DNA of 26,188 nucleotides, taken from contig DJVZ01000060.1 of the NCBI GenBank assembly GCA_002441395.1, forward strand, positions 1 to 26,188, given 5' to 3'. Below the pieces are notes generated by a model. It had not been told where the DNA came from. It saw only the letters and a list, made by a program, of their open reading frames with translations, and ran no database searches. A program made the position numbers and the translations under genes. Within the stretch, counting starts at the first letter, position 1; the number at the start of each line of letters is the position of its first letter. The DNA is from Spirochaetaceae bacterium UBA6243 (GTDB lineage Bacteria; Spirochaetota; Spirochaetia; Treponematales; Rectinemataceae). Shown here piece by piece: positions 1 to 8,150 of this stretch.

Positions 1-460
1 TTCCCGCCTTCGCGTGCCTCGGCTTCTCCGTCCACTCTTCGCCCCTGCTGATATACCCGCAGCCGATTTCTTCGGCCGTTTTTTTCATTGACTCCCGCGC
101 CCCGTCGTCCAGGATGTAGACCTTCTTGTCCGGCCAGTCGATGCGCAAGGCGGCTTTGGCGGTCGTCGCGACGAGCTCCTCGGGTTCGTTGTAGGTCGTT
201 ATGAATATGTCGACATCGGCCTTTTCGGGAGAAGGAAGGGTGTCCCGCTTCGGTTTGCGCCAGGACATGAAAACGAAAAGCAACATGTCCACGATGCCGT
301 AGGTTTCGGCGATCACCATGGGAATCGCGAACCAGAGCGCCTGCATGTTGAGGCTGGACGTATAGCGCCAGATGATGTAGTTCAGTCCAAGGGCGCAGGC
401 GGCAAGGCCGATGGCTCTGGAAAGCAAAAGTCTCGTGTCATGGTGGTGGGCAGATTTCAT
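1..460 (-). CDS. Cellulose-synthase-like family 2 glycosyltransferase, N-terminal part
   Basis: This is a partial gene: the first 153 codons are present and the rest lies off the left edge. The protein begins MKSAHHHDTR, has two hydrophobic segments at about residues 10-31 and 41-66, then a cytosolic GT-A domain opening with the typical VDIFITTYNEP (83-93). The UDP-sugar-binding pair lies in YILDDG (115-120), and HAKAG closes the visible part. This order of membrane helices, TYNEP, DDG and HAKAG matches BcsA-like processive glycosyltransferases, which make a beta-glucan or related exopolysaccharide at the inner membrane. The D,D,D and QxxRW motifs and any PilZ domain cannot be seen, so the polymer is unknown. 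The start codon overlaps the stop of the upstream phosphatase gene (ATGA), so the two are probably translationally coupled. Confidence 0.85.
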   Translation of the reverse strand, partial: MKSAHHHDTRLLLSRAIGLAACALGLNYIIWRYTSSLNMQALWFAIPMVIAETYGIVDMLLFVFMSWRKPKRDTLPSPEKADVDIFITTYNEPEELVATTAKAALRIDWPDKKVYILDDGARESMKKTAEEIGCGYISRGEEWTEKPRHAKAG

Positions 461-2640
461 ATGCTTCCCTCCGCGGATACTCTCTTTACCACGTGCCAGT
501 GGTTCATGGGCGTGGAGCTGTATTCGAGTTCATCGACGAGGGCGCGGACGATATGGATGCCGCGGCCGCCCTCCTGAAAGGGATCGGGAAGCGTCCGCGC
601 CCTCGTGTCGGGACTAAAAGGGGGGCCCGGATAGACGAGGTCGAAGATGATCCGGCCGGATTCCAGATGCAGGCTGATGTCCATGCTCATAGTGTCCCGT
701 GCGGCGGCGTTCGCATGGTTTCCGGCCACAGCGGATTCTGGATTGGCGTGTTTTATGACATTCGTGACCAGTTCGGAAGCCACGAGTTCCATGTCATCGG
801 CAATCTTGCTCCCATAGGGGAGGGCGGCATCCCTCACGAAAGCGACGGCGGGATCGAGGTTTTCCATTGTAGCCGCGATTTGCAGACGGCTTTCCCTTTG
901 GCTCGCGCCGATGGCTATGAGGGTAAGGTCGTCAGCGAGGGGCTGATCGCCGGAAAAGCTGCGCACTTCGGCAAGAACAGTCTGGACGATATCCGCAGAG
1001 GAGACGAATTCCCTACTGCGCAGAATTCGGACGAACCGTTCCATTCCAAACAGCCCGCCGCTTTCGTCCGACGCTTCGGTCACTCCATCGCTGTAGATGA
1101 CGAAAAAATCTCCCGGTCGCGTCCTGATTTCCATTTCTCCTATCTCGATATCCCGCAAAATCCCTATGGGCGGGGCGGTGGATGGAAAGCAAACGCACTC
1201 GCCAGAGGAGGGGTTGAAGCGCACTGCTTCCGTGTGACCGGCCGAGGCATAGGTTATGATTCCGCGCCCCGAATCGATGCGGATGAGCTGGGCGGTGAGG
1301 AACATTTCCGTATGATCGAGGTCCGTGAACAAGGCGCCGTTCATCGCCCCGAGCAGCGCGGCCGGACTTATGCCCACCGTGTCGTCGTGGCGGAAGAACG
1401 CCCGTGCCGCCATGGTCATCATGGCGGCGGAGATGCCTTTGCCCGATACATCCGCGATGATGATGTCGCAGAGTGAAGGCGAGGGCTTAGAGAAATCGTA
1501 GAAATCCCCGCTTATGTAGCGTGCGGGAATAGCGGCGAAAGAGAAGTCGAAGCCTGGCAGCACTGGTGTGCCGACCGGCAGGAGATTCCGTTGGACTTCG
1601 GCGGCCATGAGGATGTCCTGCTCGATGCGCTGCTGGCGGTTTATTTCGGACTGGAGCTCGCGGATCCTGGCGGTGCTCTCTTCCACGAGGGTTCCGAGTT
1701 TTTCGGATTCGGCCCGGAGGCTCTCCCTGGCGCGGAATTTCGCGATGAATGTGCCCAGTTCAAGGCCCGTTTCCTCTATCATATCGAGGAGTTCCTGGTT
1801 GCGCTGAATGCTCCGGCGGCTTATGAACACTATGACGCCGTAAGTTCTGGATTCGTCGGCGAGCACCGTGCCGATGGCGGCTTTGAGCCCGGCCTCCTCA
1901 TATTCCTTCCTCCGTACGGCCGAATACATCGCGGGGAGGTTATCGATGAGCGTTACTCCCCCCCTGCTCCACAGGCTGCCGGGAAGCCCGACGCCCGGCG
2001 CGAACGCCATGCGCGAGGAAGTTTCGGAGAATCGCTTGAGGCGGGGGGAAGGTCCGCACCAATGGCTGCAAAGTTTGAGGCGCGAGGTCGCGTCCTCGAC
2101 AAGCCATATTTCGCCGAGGTCCCACGTGAGTGTCGTACAGATCGTTCCCAGGAGGGACGCGAAATCCTTTTCCAGATCGGCTTCCGAGGGTTTGAGCGCG
2201 GCGATCGTATGCCGCACCGTACTGAAACGCTCGGCGCGGATCCGGTCGCCTATGTCGCGGGCTATGGCGACAACTTGAAGATCTTTCGTCCCGACATCGC
2301 TGAAAAACTGGAACTTGCTTTCGAACCAGCCATAATAACCATTTTTTCGCCTGAGCCTGCAGACGATTTTTTTATGGAAGCGGAAAAGGACCTCGGATTC
2401 GAGCGAATCGGCGACAGTCCTCCTGTCCAGGGGATGGATGAAATCGAAGACGCGGCGGCCCCTCAGCTCTTCGGGCGTATAGCCCAGAAGTTCGGTGCAC
2501 GCGGGAGAAACGTAGAGGCACAGTCCCTCGATCGATATCCTCGCGATAAGGTCTGTGGAATTCTCCGCCAGAAGGCGATAATTTTCCTCATTCCACCGAT
2601 CGATGAGGCTTTCGGTTCCATTGGCATTTTTTGCCGGCAC
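457..2640 (-). CDS. PAS-GAF-SpoIIE (PP2C) phosphatase with C-terminal HATPase domain
   Basis: This is a 727-residue RsbU-like signalling protein. A PAS domain covers about residues 20-135 (LLAENSTDLI, LGYTPEEL, IHPLDR) and a GAF-like domain about 155-305. A coiled coil at about 305-348 leads into a SpoIIE/PP2C serine phosphatase at about 350-578. Its metal-binding motifs are visible: SGDFYD (377-382), DVSGKG (397-402), SDG (517-519) and ADDLTL (569-574). The C-terminus (about 590-723) resembles an RsbW-type ATPase, with N-box ELVTNVIKHA (623-632) and GGRGIHIVRA (691-700). Such proteins usually control a STAS anti-anti-sigma switch; none is encoded here. It has no transmembrane segment. The start used is GTG at 2640, because an in-frame TAG lies only 12 nt upstream. 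GTG has only a weak ribosome-binding site; the strong one lies 90 nt upstream at another in-frame ATG. The gene overlaps the glycosyltransferase gene, suggesting it regulates exopolysaccharide output (inference). Confidence 0.88.
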   Translation of the reverse strand: MPAKNANGTESLIDRWNEENYRLLAENSTDLIARISIEGLCLYVSPACTELLGYTPEELRGRRVFDFIHPLDRRTVADSLESEVLFRFHKKIVCRLRRKNGYYGWFESKFQFFSDVGTKDLQVVAIARDIGDRIRAERFSTVRHTIAALKPSEADLEKDFASLLGTICTTLTWDLGEIWLVEDATSRLKLCSHWCGPSPRLKRFSETSSRMAFAPGVGLPGSLWSRGGVTLIDNLPAMYSAVRRKEYEEAGLKAAIGTVLADESRTYGVIVFISRRSIQRNQELLDMIEETGLELGTFIAKFRARESLRAESEKLGTLVEESTARIRELQSEINRQQRIEQDILMAAEVQRNLLPVGTPVLPGFDFSFAAIPARYISGDFYDFSKPSPSLCDIIIADVSGKGISAAMMTMAARAFFRHDDTVGISPAALLGAMNGALFTDLDHTEMFLTAQLIRIDSGRGIITYASAGHTEAVRFNPSSGECVCFPSTAPPIGILRDIEIGEMEIRTRPGDFFVIYSDGVTEASDESGGLFGMERFVRILRSREFVSSADIVQTVLAEVRSFSGDQPLADDLTLIAIGASQRESRLQIAATMENLDPAVAFVRDAALPYGSKIADDMELVASELVTNVIKHANPESAVAGNHANAAARDTMSMDISLHLESGRIIFDLVYPGPPFSPDTRARTLPDPFQEGGRGIHIVRALVDELEYSSTPMNHWHVVKRVSAEGSI

Positions 2641-2652
2641 GATAGAGAAAGT

Positions 2653-2730
2653 CTACTCTCGGCGTGTCGCCAAGACAAGGGGAAAACGGATACCATCCTG
2701 CTGGTGTTCTGAATGGTTATGGTGTTCCAT
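2653..2730 (-). other. 25-codon upstream ORF in frame with the phosphatase gene
   Basis: A very good Shine-Dalgarno sequence (AAGGAGGGG, just upstream of 2730) precedes an ATG that opens a 25-codon ORF beginning MEHHNHSEHQQDG and ending at a TAG (2653-2655). It is in the same frame as the phosphatase gene, whose GTG start lies 12 nt after the TAG. Either this is a leader peptide with reinitiation, or it is the original N-terminus cut off by a nonsense codon, or the TAG is read through. The sequence alone does not separate these. Confidence 0.5.
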
Positions 2731-2789
2731 TGATCCCCTCCTTATGAGGCTTGGACACGATTAGCTTGTGTTCGACAGGACCGTCTTGC

Positions 2790-2812
2790 CGCCAAAATCA
2801 AAGAGTTTGGCG
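2790..2812 (-). terminator. Hairpin 3' of the hydroxyproline operon
   Basis: A 7-bp perfect stem (CGCCAAA/TTTGGCG, arms 2790-2796 and 2806-2812) with a 9-nt loop starts 11 nt past the stop codon of the S9 peptidase gene. On the minus-strand transcript no U-tract follows, so it is a weak candidate for an intrinsic terminator. It may instead protect the 3' end of the operon message. Confidence 0.35.
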
Positions 2813-2823
2813 ATAGGTATCAT

Positions 2824-4845
2824 TTATTTACACTTTAAGTACTTATCGAACCATTTCGTAATTTCGTCGAGTCTTCTGATGCGATGCTTCGGCAAGCCGC
2901 TGCGGCTGAGTTCGTGGTTCTCTCCCCTGAAGAGGCACATACGTGCATCCACCCCGTGGTACTTGAGGGCGCTGTACATCTGGAGGCCCTCGGCCATCCA
3001 ACAGCGGTAGTCCTCGTCGCTGTGAATGAATAAGGTCGGCGTGCGCACGCGGTCGGCGTATTTCAGCGGGGAATGCCACCACAGTTTGTCCGTTCCGCTC
3101 CATAGGTCTTCGCCAATCTGGTCCTGGCTGAAATAGTACCCTATGTCCGTCGTATTGGAGAGCGACAGCCAGTTGGAGATGCTTCGTTGGGCGGCGGCCG
3201 CCTTGAACCGCTGTGTGTGGCCGATTACCCAGTTGGTCATGAAGCCGCCGTAGGAGCCGCCCGTGACGCCCAGCCTGTCGGCATCCATCCAGGGGTTTCG
3301 CTCCAGGCATTTATCGACGAATGTCATGATGTCGTTGTAGTCTACCGTGCCGTATTTGCCTCGTATATCCGCGAATTTGGCACCCTTGCCGTCGCTGCCG
3401 GTGGGATTGCAGAAGATTACGGCGTAGCCGCACGAGGCCCAGTACTGCATTTCGTGGAAGAAGACGGAGCCGTAGACGGTCTTGGGCCCGCCGTGGATAT
3501 CGAGAATCACGGGGTATTGTGCCGCTGGATCGAATCCGCTGGGTTTGATGATCCATCCGCGGATCTCGTCGCCGGCTTCGTTGCGGAAGGTGAAGGATTC
3601 CGGTGTTGATACGGCATAGCCTTCGATTGCGCCTGCATTCATGGTTGTAAGACGCGTTTCGCGTCCGTTTTTTTCGATACGATAGAGCTCGGGTCCGTCA
3701 TTGCCCCGCATGGCGATAGCGATAAACGAGTCGCCCGAGCCCTCGTTGGTGTCTGGGCCGCCCGACAAAATGAATTCCTGGACAAGGCCGTTTTCCGCGG
3801 TGATACGCGATAGTTTCCGCGTCCCCGGGTCAATGGACATGATGTGCGAGCTATCGTCGATCGTCTCGGTGAAATAGACGATGCCGGTTTTGTCGATTTG
3901 CCATTCCGGCCCCTGCCCGCCGCCCATCTTTACGTCGCTGCCCACCGAATTGTAGCCATTGTGATTGTGGCTGTCGTCGATGACGGTCTTTTCGCCCGTG
4001 ACATAATTGTAGAGGAAAAAATCTCCGTTTTGATTCAACCCGTATTCTTTTCTGTCCGTGCCCTGCAACACGATCGTATCCGCCCCCGCCGATATGAAGT
4101 TTTGATGATCGAAGCCGGAGGGTTCGAAGGAAATATTTTTGAGGGAGCCGTCTTTTTCATGCAAAAACAGCTCGTTGCTCGTGTCCATTTTGTCCGTGAA
4201 ACGAGTTGAGATGAAGATCACCCGGCCGGAATCGGGGATGAGTCTGAACTTCAGGACATCGGTGAACGGGTCGGTTACCGCTTCGGTAGTGCCGCCGGAG
4301 TAATGGTACAGCCGGTTCCGCTTTTTGTTGGTAACACCCTCGCCGTTCCGCCAGAAGGGGATTTCGTCGAAGACGATGTACTCATTCTCCTCCTTGAGGG
4401 TCTTGGTGGCCTTTTCCTCATCGTCCGCGGGGAGTCGTTCGATGCGCGGGTCGTAGACGGCGGTGAAGAAGAACTCGTTTTCGGAAACGAAGGCCATATC
4501 GGTCAGCGTCATCGCAAAACGGACGAATTCCTGGGCCTCGCCCGGGCCGGGGGATAGCCTCTGCAGCACGGAGAGGGGGAGCTTTTTCTCGGTGTACGCC
4601 TTGTCCTTTTCTTTTCTTATATCGGGGAAGACAAGACTGTCGCCCAGCCAATAGAAGGCCTGAATGCCACCCGAAGCGGTAAGTTTTACCGGCTTTCCGT
4701 TTTCGAGCAGGTAGAGATCGGAGAGGTATTTGTTGTCCTCAAGGCTGGCGCGCTTCCCGATGAAGGCGATCCGCCCGTTCTCGTTCGACTTCAGGCTCGA
4801 GGGGAAAAGGTAGTTGCAGAAATGATCGATGGCGATGGGTTTCAT
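2824..4845 (-). CDS. S9 family peptidase (prolyl oligopeptidase / acylaminoacyl-peptidase type)
   Basis: The 673-residue protein has an N-terminal beta-propeller-like region (about 1-415) and a C-terminal alpha/beta-hydrolase (about 420-673). The nucleophile is Ser531 in TGGSYGGF. The acid is probably Asp612 in HSDEDYRC and the base is His644 in RGENHELS; HGGP (451-454) forms the usual oxyanion-region loop. No signal peptide is seen, so it should act in the cytosol on imported peptides. S9 enzymes of this type release N-terminal residues or cleave near proline; the exact specificity cannot be read. The start ATG shares one base with the hypD stop (TGATG), and an AGGAGG lies inside the end of hypD. 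Synthesis is therefore probably coupled to the dehydratase, which suggests that the peptidase supplies hydroxyproline from peptides (inference). Confidence 0.93.
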   Translation of the reverse strand: MKPIAIDHFCNYLFPSSLKSNENGRIAFIGKRASLEDNKYLSDLYLLENGKPVKLTASGGIQAFYWLGDSLVFPDIRKEKDKAYTEKKLPLSVLQRLSPGPGEAQEFVRFAMTLTDMAFVSENEFFFTAVYDPRIERLPADDEEKATKTLKEENEYIVFDEIPFWRNGEGVTNKKRNRLYHYSGGTTEAVTDPFTDVLKFRLIPDSGRVIFISTRFTDKMDTSNELFLHEKDGSLKNISFEPSGFDHQNFISAGADTIVLQGTDRKEYGLNQNGDFFLYNYVTGEKTVIDDSHNHNGYNSVGSDVKMGGGQGPEWQIDKTGIVYFTETIDDSSHIMSIDPGTRKLSRITAENGLVQEFILSGGPDTNEGSGDSFIAIAMRGNDGPELYRIEKNGRETRLTTMNAGAIEGYAVSTPESFTFRNEAGDEIRGWIIKPSGFDPAAQYPVILDIHGGPKTVYGSVFFHEMQYWASCGYAVIFCNPTGSDGKGAKFADIRGKYGTVDYNDIMTFVDKCLERNPWMDADRLGVTGGSYGGFMTNWVIGHTQRFKAAAAQRSISNWLSLSNTTDIGYYFSQDQIGEDLWSGTDKLWWHSPLKYADRVRTPTLFIHSDEDYRCWMAEGLQMYSALKYHGVDARMCLFRGENHELSRSGLPKHRIRRLDEITKWFDKYLKCK

Positions 4846-7205
4846 CAGAAGGCCTCCTGTGCTGTCCGGCTTATGATCTCTTCCTGATGGTTCCGGTCGA
4901 GATCGACGAAATAGTCCGAATATCCGGCGACGCGCACGAGGAGGCTGCGATAATCTTCCGGTTTTTTTTGCGCCTCGCGGAGCGTTGCGGTATCGACGAC
5001 ATTGAATTGTATATGATGTCCCCCCATCCGGAAATAGGTCTTTATGAGATTCGCAAGGCTGTCGATTCCTTTTTCCCCTTCGAGCGTCTGGGGAAGGAAG
5101 CGCTGATTGAGGAGGGAGCCTCCCGTCTTTGCGACATCGATTTTTGCGAGGGACGTGGCCACGGCCGTGGGGCCTTTGCGGTCGGCCCCTTGTGCCGGCG
5201 ATGCCCCGTCCGATTCCGGGGCCAGTGCGTGCCTGCCGTCGGGAGTGGCCCCTGTCTTGAGGCCGAAGTAGACATGGCAGGTGGTCGACAGAAGGTCGAT
5301 GTGGTAGGTTCCCCCGCGTGGCGACGGCCTGCCGTCGATCGCCTGGTACCAGCTCCCGAAAATGCGTTGTGCGATCGAGTCTGCCGCCGCGTCGTCATTG
5401 CCGAAGCGGGGTGTCTTGTTGGATAGCAGGAGCCGTAAAGCTTCCCTTCCTTCCCAGTCCGAAGAGAGCGCGCGGAGAAGCTCGTCCCACGCAACATCAC
5501 GCTTTTCATAGACATGCGTTTTGATAGCGGACAGGGAATCCGTCGTCGTTCCGAGGCCGCAGCATTGGATATAGTCGGTGTTGTAACGCGCTCCGCCGTT
5601 GTAGTAATCCTTGCCGCTGGCGATGCAGTCGGCGACGACGGCGGACAGGAAAGGCGCCGGCGCGTATTCGGCAAACATTCGGTCGAGGTAGTTCGATGCC
5701 CGCATCTTTGTGTCGACGACATAGGCAAGTTGCCGTTCGAAAGCCGCATACAGTTCCTCGAACTTTTGGAATGTGGCGGGATCACCCGTCCTGAGGCCGA
5801 TCACCTTGCCGGTGAGCGGATCGACTCCGTCGTTGAGCACGAGTTCGAGAATTTTGGGCGAGTTGAGGTAACCGTGAAGCAGGTACGCCTCCTTGCCGAA
5901 GCAGCCGGTCTCGATGCAGCCGGAGGTGCCTCCCTCGCGCGCATCCTCGATGCGCTTGCCCATTCCAACCTGTGCCATCACGACTTCGTCCGCGTTGAAG
6001 AATGAGGGATAGCCGGAGCCACGACGCGCCACGCGGCATGCCGCCTTTACGAGGCGCTCCGGCGTCTTTGCGCTTACTTGAAGGTTGGCCTGGGGTTGGA
6101 GGAGCTGGAGTTCGTCCAGCACTTCGAGGGCAAGGTAGGATACCTCGTTCGATCCATCGGATCCGTCGGGCTTTATGCCCCCAAGGTTTATGTTCGTAAA
6201 GTCGTTGTAAGTGCCGCTTTCGGCGGCCGTGACGCCGACTTTCGGCGGCGCCGGCGTGTTGTTCACCTTGATCCAGAAACAGGAAAGAAGCTCTTTCGCT
6301 TTGTCCCTGTCGAGCCTCCCTTCGGCAATATCCCGCTCATAAAACGGCCCCAGATGCTGGTCGAGGTGTCCGGGGCTCATCGCGTCCCAGCCGTTGAGTT
6401 CGGTGATGGTTCCGAGGTGCACGAACCAGTACATTTGAAGCGCTTCCCAAAAGTTGCGCGGAGCCTCGGCAGGCACACGGCGGCAGACGTCGGCGATCTG
6501 CCTCAGCTCCGCGGCACGCTTCGGATCAGGCTCGGATGCGGCCATTGTCGCGGCAAGCTCCGCATGGCGCTCTGCGAAGAGGATGGCGCCCTTGCACGCG
6601 ATGTCCATAGCCTTCAATTCTTCATCCTTGGCGAGGACCTCGGGATCCTTTCCCCAGTCGAGGGCGGCCCTGGCCGCGGCGATCTCGGCACGTCGCGCGT
6701 TCAGGCCCTTGCGGTAAATTGACCCGTCGAGCGCCGTGTGGCCGGGAGCCCTCTGTTCCATGAATTCGGTGAAAAGTCCCGCTTCGTAGAGGTCCTTCCA
6801 TGCCTGCGGCATTTCGGCAAAGGCCCGGTCGCGCATGCTTCGACCCCGCCAGTAGGGGATCACGGTTTTTTGATACATTTCTATGTCTTCCGCCGAAACT
6901 GAGTACCTTGTCATTGGCCTGGAATTGAGAATTCGTAAATCCTCTTCGGAATGACAGGTCAGCTCGGGGAAGGAGGATACGGCTTTCGGTTTTGGTCCGC
7001 GCTCTCCGACAATGAGTTCGTCATGGCCGATATAGATGGTTTTCTTTTCGCAAAGGCTATAGAAGTTCATGGCCCGGAGAACGGGCGTGGAGACGCGGCC
7101 AAGCCATTCTTTGTAGAACACTGTTGTCAGCAGTGCCCGTTCCGCCGAAAAACTTGGTTTGGCGTTGAAGCTTTCTTCGCGGAGACGTTTTATTCTTTCG
7201 TTCAT
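4845..7205 (-). CDS. hypD: Glycyl radical trans-4-hydroxy-L-proline dehydratase
   Basis: This 786-residue glycyl radical enzyme carries the catalytic Cys430 in GTSGCIETGCFGKEAY, with Glu432 two residues on, and the radical Gly761 in RVAGYSDYF. From recall of the characterised Clostridioides difficile HypD, the active-site residues His160, Asp278, Ser334, Asp339, Phe340, Cys434, Glu436, Tyr450, Thr645 and Gly765 all have identical counterparts here at a constant offset of four. This separates it from pyruvate formate-lyase, glycerol dehydratase and choline lyase. The reaction is dehydration of trans-4-hydroxy-L-proline to (S)-1-pyrroline-5-carboxylate, which ProC (not in this window) normally reduces to proline. 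The start is ATG at 7205, since GGAGG sits 5 nt ahead; a longer frame from TTG at 7217 would place the ribosome-binding site inside the gene. The activase gene lies 17 nt upstream. Confidence 0.93.
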   Translation of the reverse strand: MNERIKRLREESFNAKPSFSAERALLTTVFYKEWLGRVSTPVLRAMNFYSLCEKKTIYIGHDELIVGERGPKPKAVSSFPELTCHSEEDLRILNSRPMTRYSVSAEDIEMYQKTVIPYWRGRSMRDRAFAEMPQAWKDLYEAGLFTEFMEQRAPGHTALDGSIYRKGLNARRAEIAAARAALDWGKDPEVLAKDEELKAMDIACKGAILFAERHAELAATMAASEPDPKRAAELRQIADVCRRVPAEAPRNFWEALQMYWFVHLGTITELNGWDAMSPGHLDQHLGPFYERDIAEGRLDRDKAKELLSCFWIKVNNTPAPPKVGVTAAESGTYNDFTNINLGGIKPDGSDGSNEVSYLALEVLDELQLLQPQANLQVSAKTPERLVKAACRVARRGSGYPSFFNADEVVMAQVGMGKRIEDAREGGTSGCIETGCFGKEAYLLHGYLNSPKILELVLNDGVDPLTGKVIGLRTGDPATFQKFEELYAAFERQLAYVVDTKMRASNYLDRMFAEYAPAPFLSAVVADCIASGKDYYNGGARYNTDYIQCCGLGTTTDSLSAIKTHVYEKRDVAWDELLRALSSDWEGREALRLLLSNKTPRFGNDDAAADSIAQRIFGSWYQAIDGRPSPRGGTYHIDLLSTTCHVYFGLKTGATPDGRHALAPESDGASPAQGADRKGPTAVATSLAKIDVAKTGGSLLNQRFLPQTLEGEKGIDSLANLIKTYFRMGGHHIQFNVVDTATLREAQKKPEDYRSLLVRVAGYSDYFVDLDRNHQEEIISRTAQEAF

Positions 7206-7222
7206 AGCAACCTCCAATCGTG

Positions 7223-8134
7223 TCAGCCGCCAATCGTAACCGATATGCCGGCGGCCTCGAAAATCGCAGCGGCTTTGTTTACGGCTTCCGCCGAGGGGAC
7301 AGGGGTGTCGCCCATCGCGTAATTTTCTCCCCGTAAACTGTATTTCCCCTTCGCCGCACTGTGATAGGGCAGTATATGGGCTTTCTGTGGCCCCGCCTCT
7401 GCGGCGAGCGAGGCGATATAGTGCGCCATATTTTCAAGGTCGACCGATGCATCATTAATCCCGGGAATGAGGGGAAGTCGAAGGATGACATTCGCTCCGG
7501 CCTCATAGAGGGCGGCGAGGTTCGCGAGTATGGGCGCATTGGAGACGCCGGTGACTGCCTTGTGCCGCTCATCGTCCAGAAGTTTCAAATCGAAAAGGAC
7601 GATATCCGCGAGCGTCCCAGCCTTTACGACGAGATCTCGGCCCGCAAAGCCGGAAGTGTCGAGAGCGCCGTGGATTCCCTCGGCCCTGCAGGCCTGCAAG
7701 AGTTCCAGAATGAATTCCGGCTGTGCCAGCGGTTCTCCGCCGGTAAACGTCACGCCCCCGCCCGACTCCTCGTAGAAGGGCAAATCCTCGCGGATGGCAT
7801 CCAGCACCTCGCCGACGGACATGCGTTTGCCGACAAGCTGGAGTGCTTCGGCGGGGCATGCGCCGACACAGGCCCCGAAAGCGGGACAGGCTGCGCATTT
7901 TTGGCCCCCTGCCTCGGCCCTTGGTTCAAGTTTCAAAGGACAGGCGAGCGCACAGGCCCCGCAGGCGAGGCATCGCTCCGGACGGCGCAAAATTTCGGGC
8001 GAAAAGGAGAGCCCTTCCGGATTGTGGCACCAGAGACAGTGCAGCGGGCATCCCTTAAGGAACACCGCCGTACGGATTCCCGGCCCATCGTGCACGGAGT
8101 ATTTCCGTATGTCGAAGACGATGCCGGAGACCAT
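7223..8134 (-). CDS. hypE: Glycyl radical enzyme activase for HypD (radical SAM)
   Basis: The 303-residue protein is a radical SAM activase that installs the glycyl radical on its partner enzyme. The cluster-binding motif CxxxCxxC is at Cys29, Cys33 and Cys36 (GCPLHCLWCHNPE). Two ferredoxin-like cysteine groups follow at about residues 55-100 (CLACGACALACP and CAACPAFGACVGACP), and the SAM-binding TFTGGEPL comes later. This layout is standard for activases of the glycerol dehydratase/HypD group rather than the shorter PFL activase. The start is ATG at 8134, preceded by AGGGGAG at good spacing. A longer frame (to 8206) would overlap the GntR gene and has no better ribosome site. It lies 16 nt after the GntR gene and 17 nt before hypD, so the pair is co-transcribed. 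Confidence 0.93.
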   Translation of the reverse strand: MVSGIVFDIRKYSVHDGPGIRTAVFLKGCPLHCLWCHNPEGLSFSPEILRRPERCLACGACALACPLKLEPRAEAGGQKCAACPAFGACVGACPAEALQLVGKRMSVGEVLDAIREDLPFYEESGGGVTFTGGEPLAQPEFILELLQACRAEGIHGALDTSGFAGRDLVVKAGTLADIVLFDLKLLDDERHKAVTGVSNAPILANLAALYEAGANVILRLPLIPGINDASVDLENMAHYIASLAAEAGPQKAHILPYHSAAKGKYSLRGENYAMGDTPVPSAEAVNKAAAIFEAAGISVTIGG

Positions 8135-8150
8135 CTCTGCTCCCCTGGGC

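Noticed and set aside
493..2712. Long plus-strand frames opposite the phosphatase gene (327 and 373 codons).
   Set aside because: They mirror a GC-rich coding gene on the other strand, show no recognisable domain, and the minus-strand protein has complete family motifs.
5042..5785. A 247-codon minus-strand frame inside hypD.
   Set aside because: It is an alternative frame of hypD, rich in Arg/Ser/Pro as expected for out-of-frame translation.
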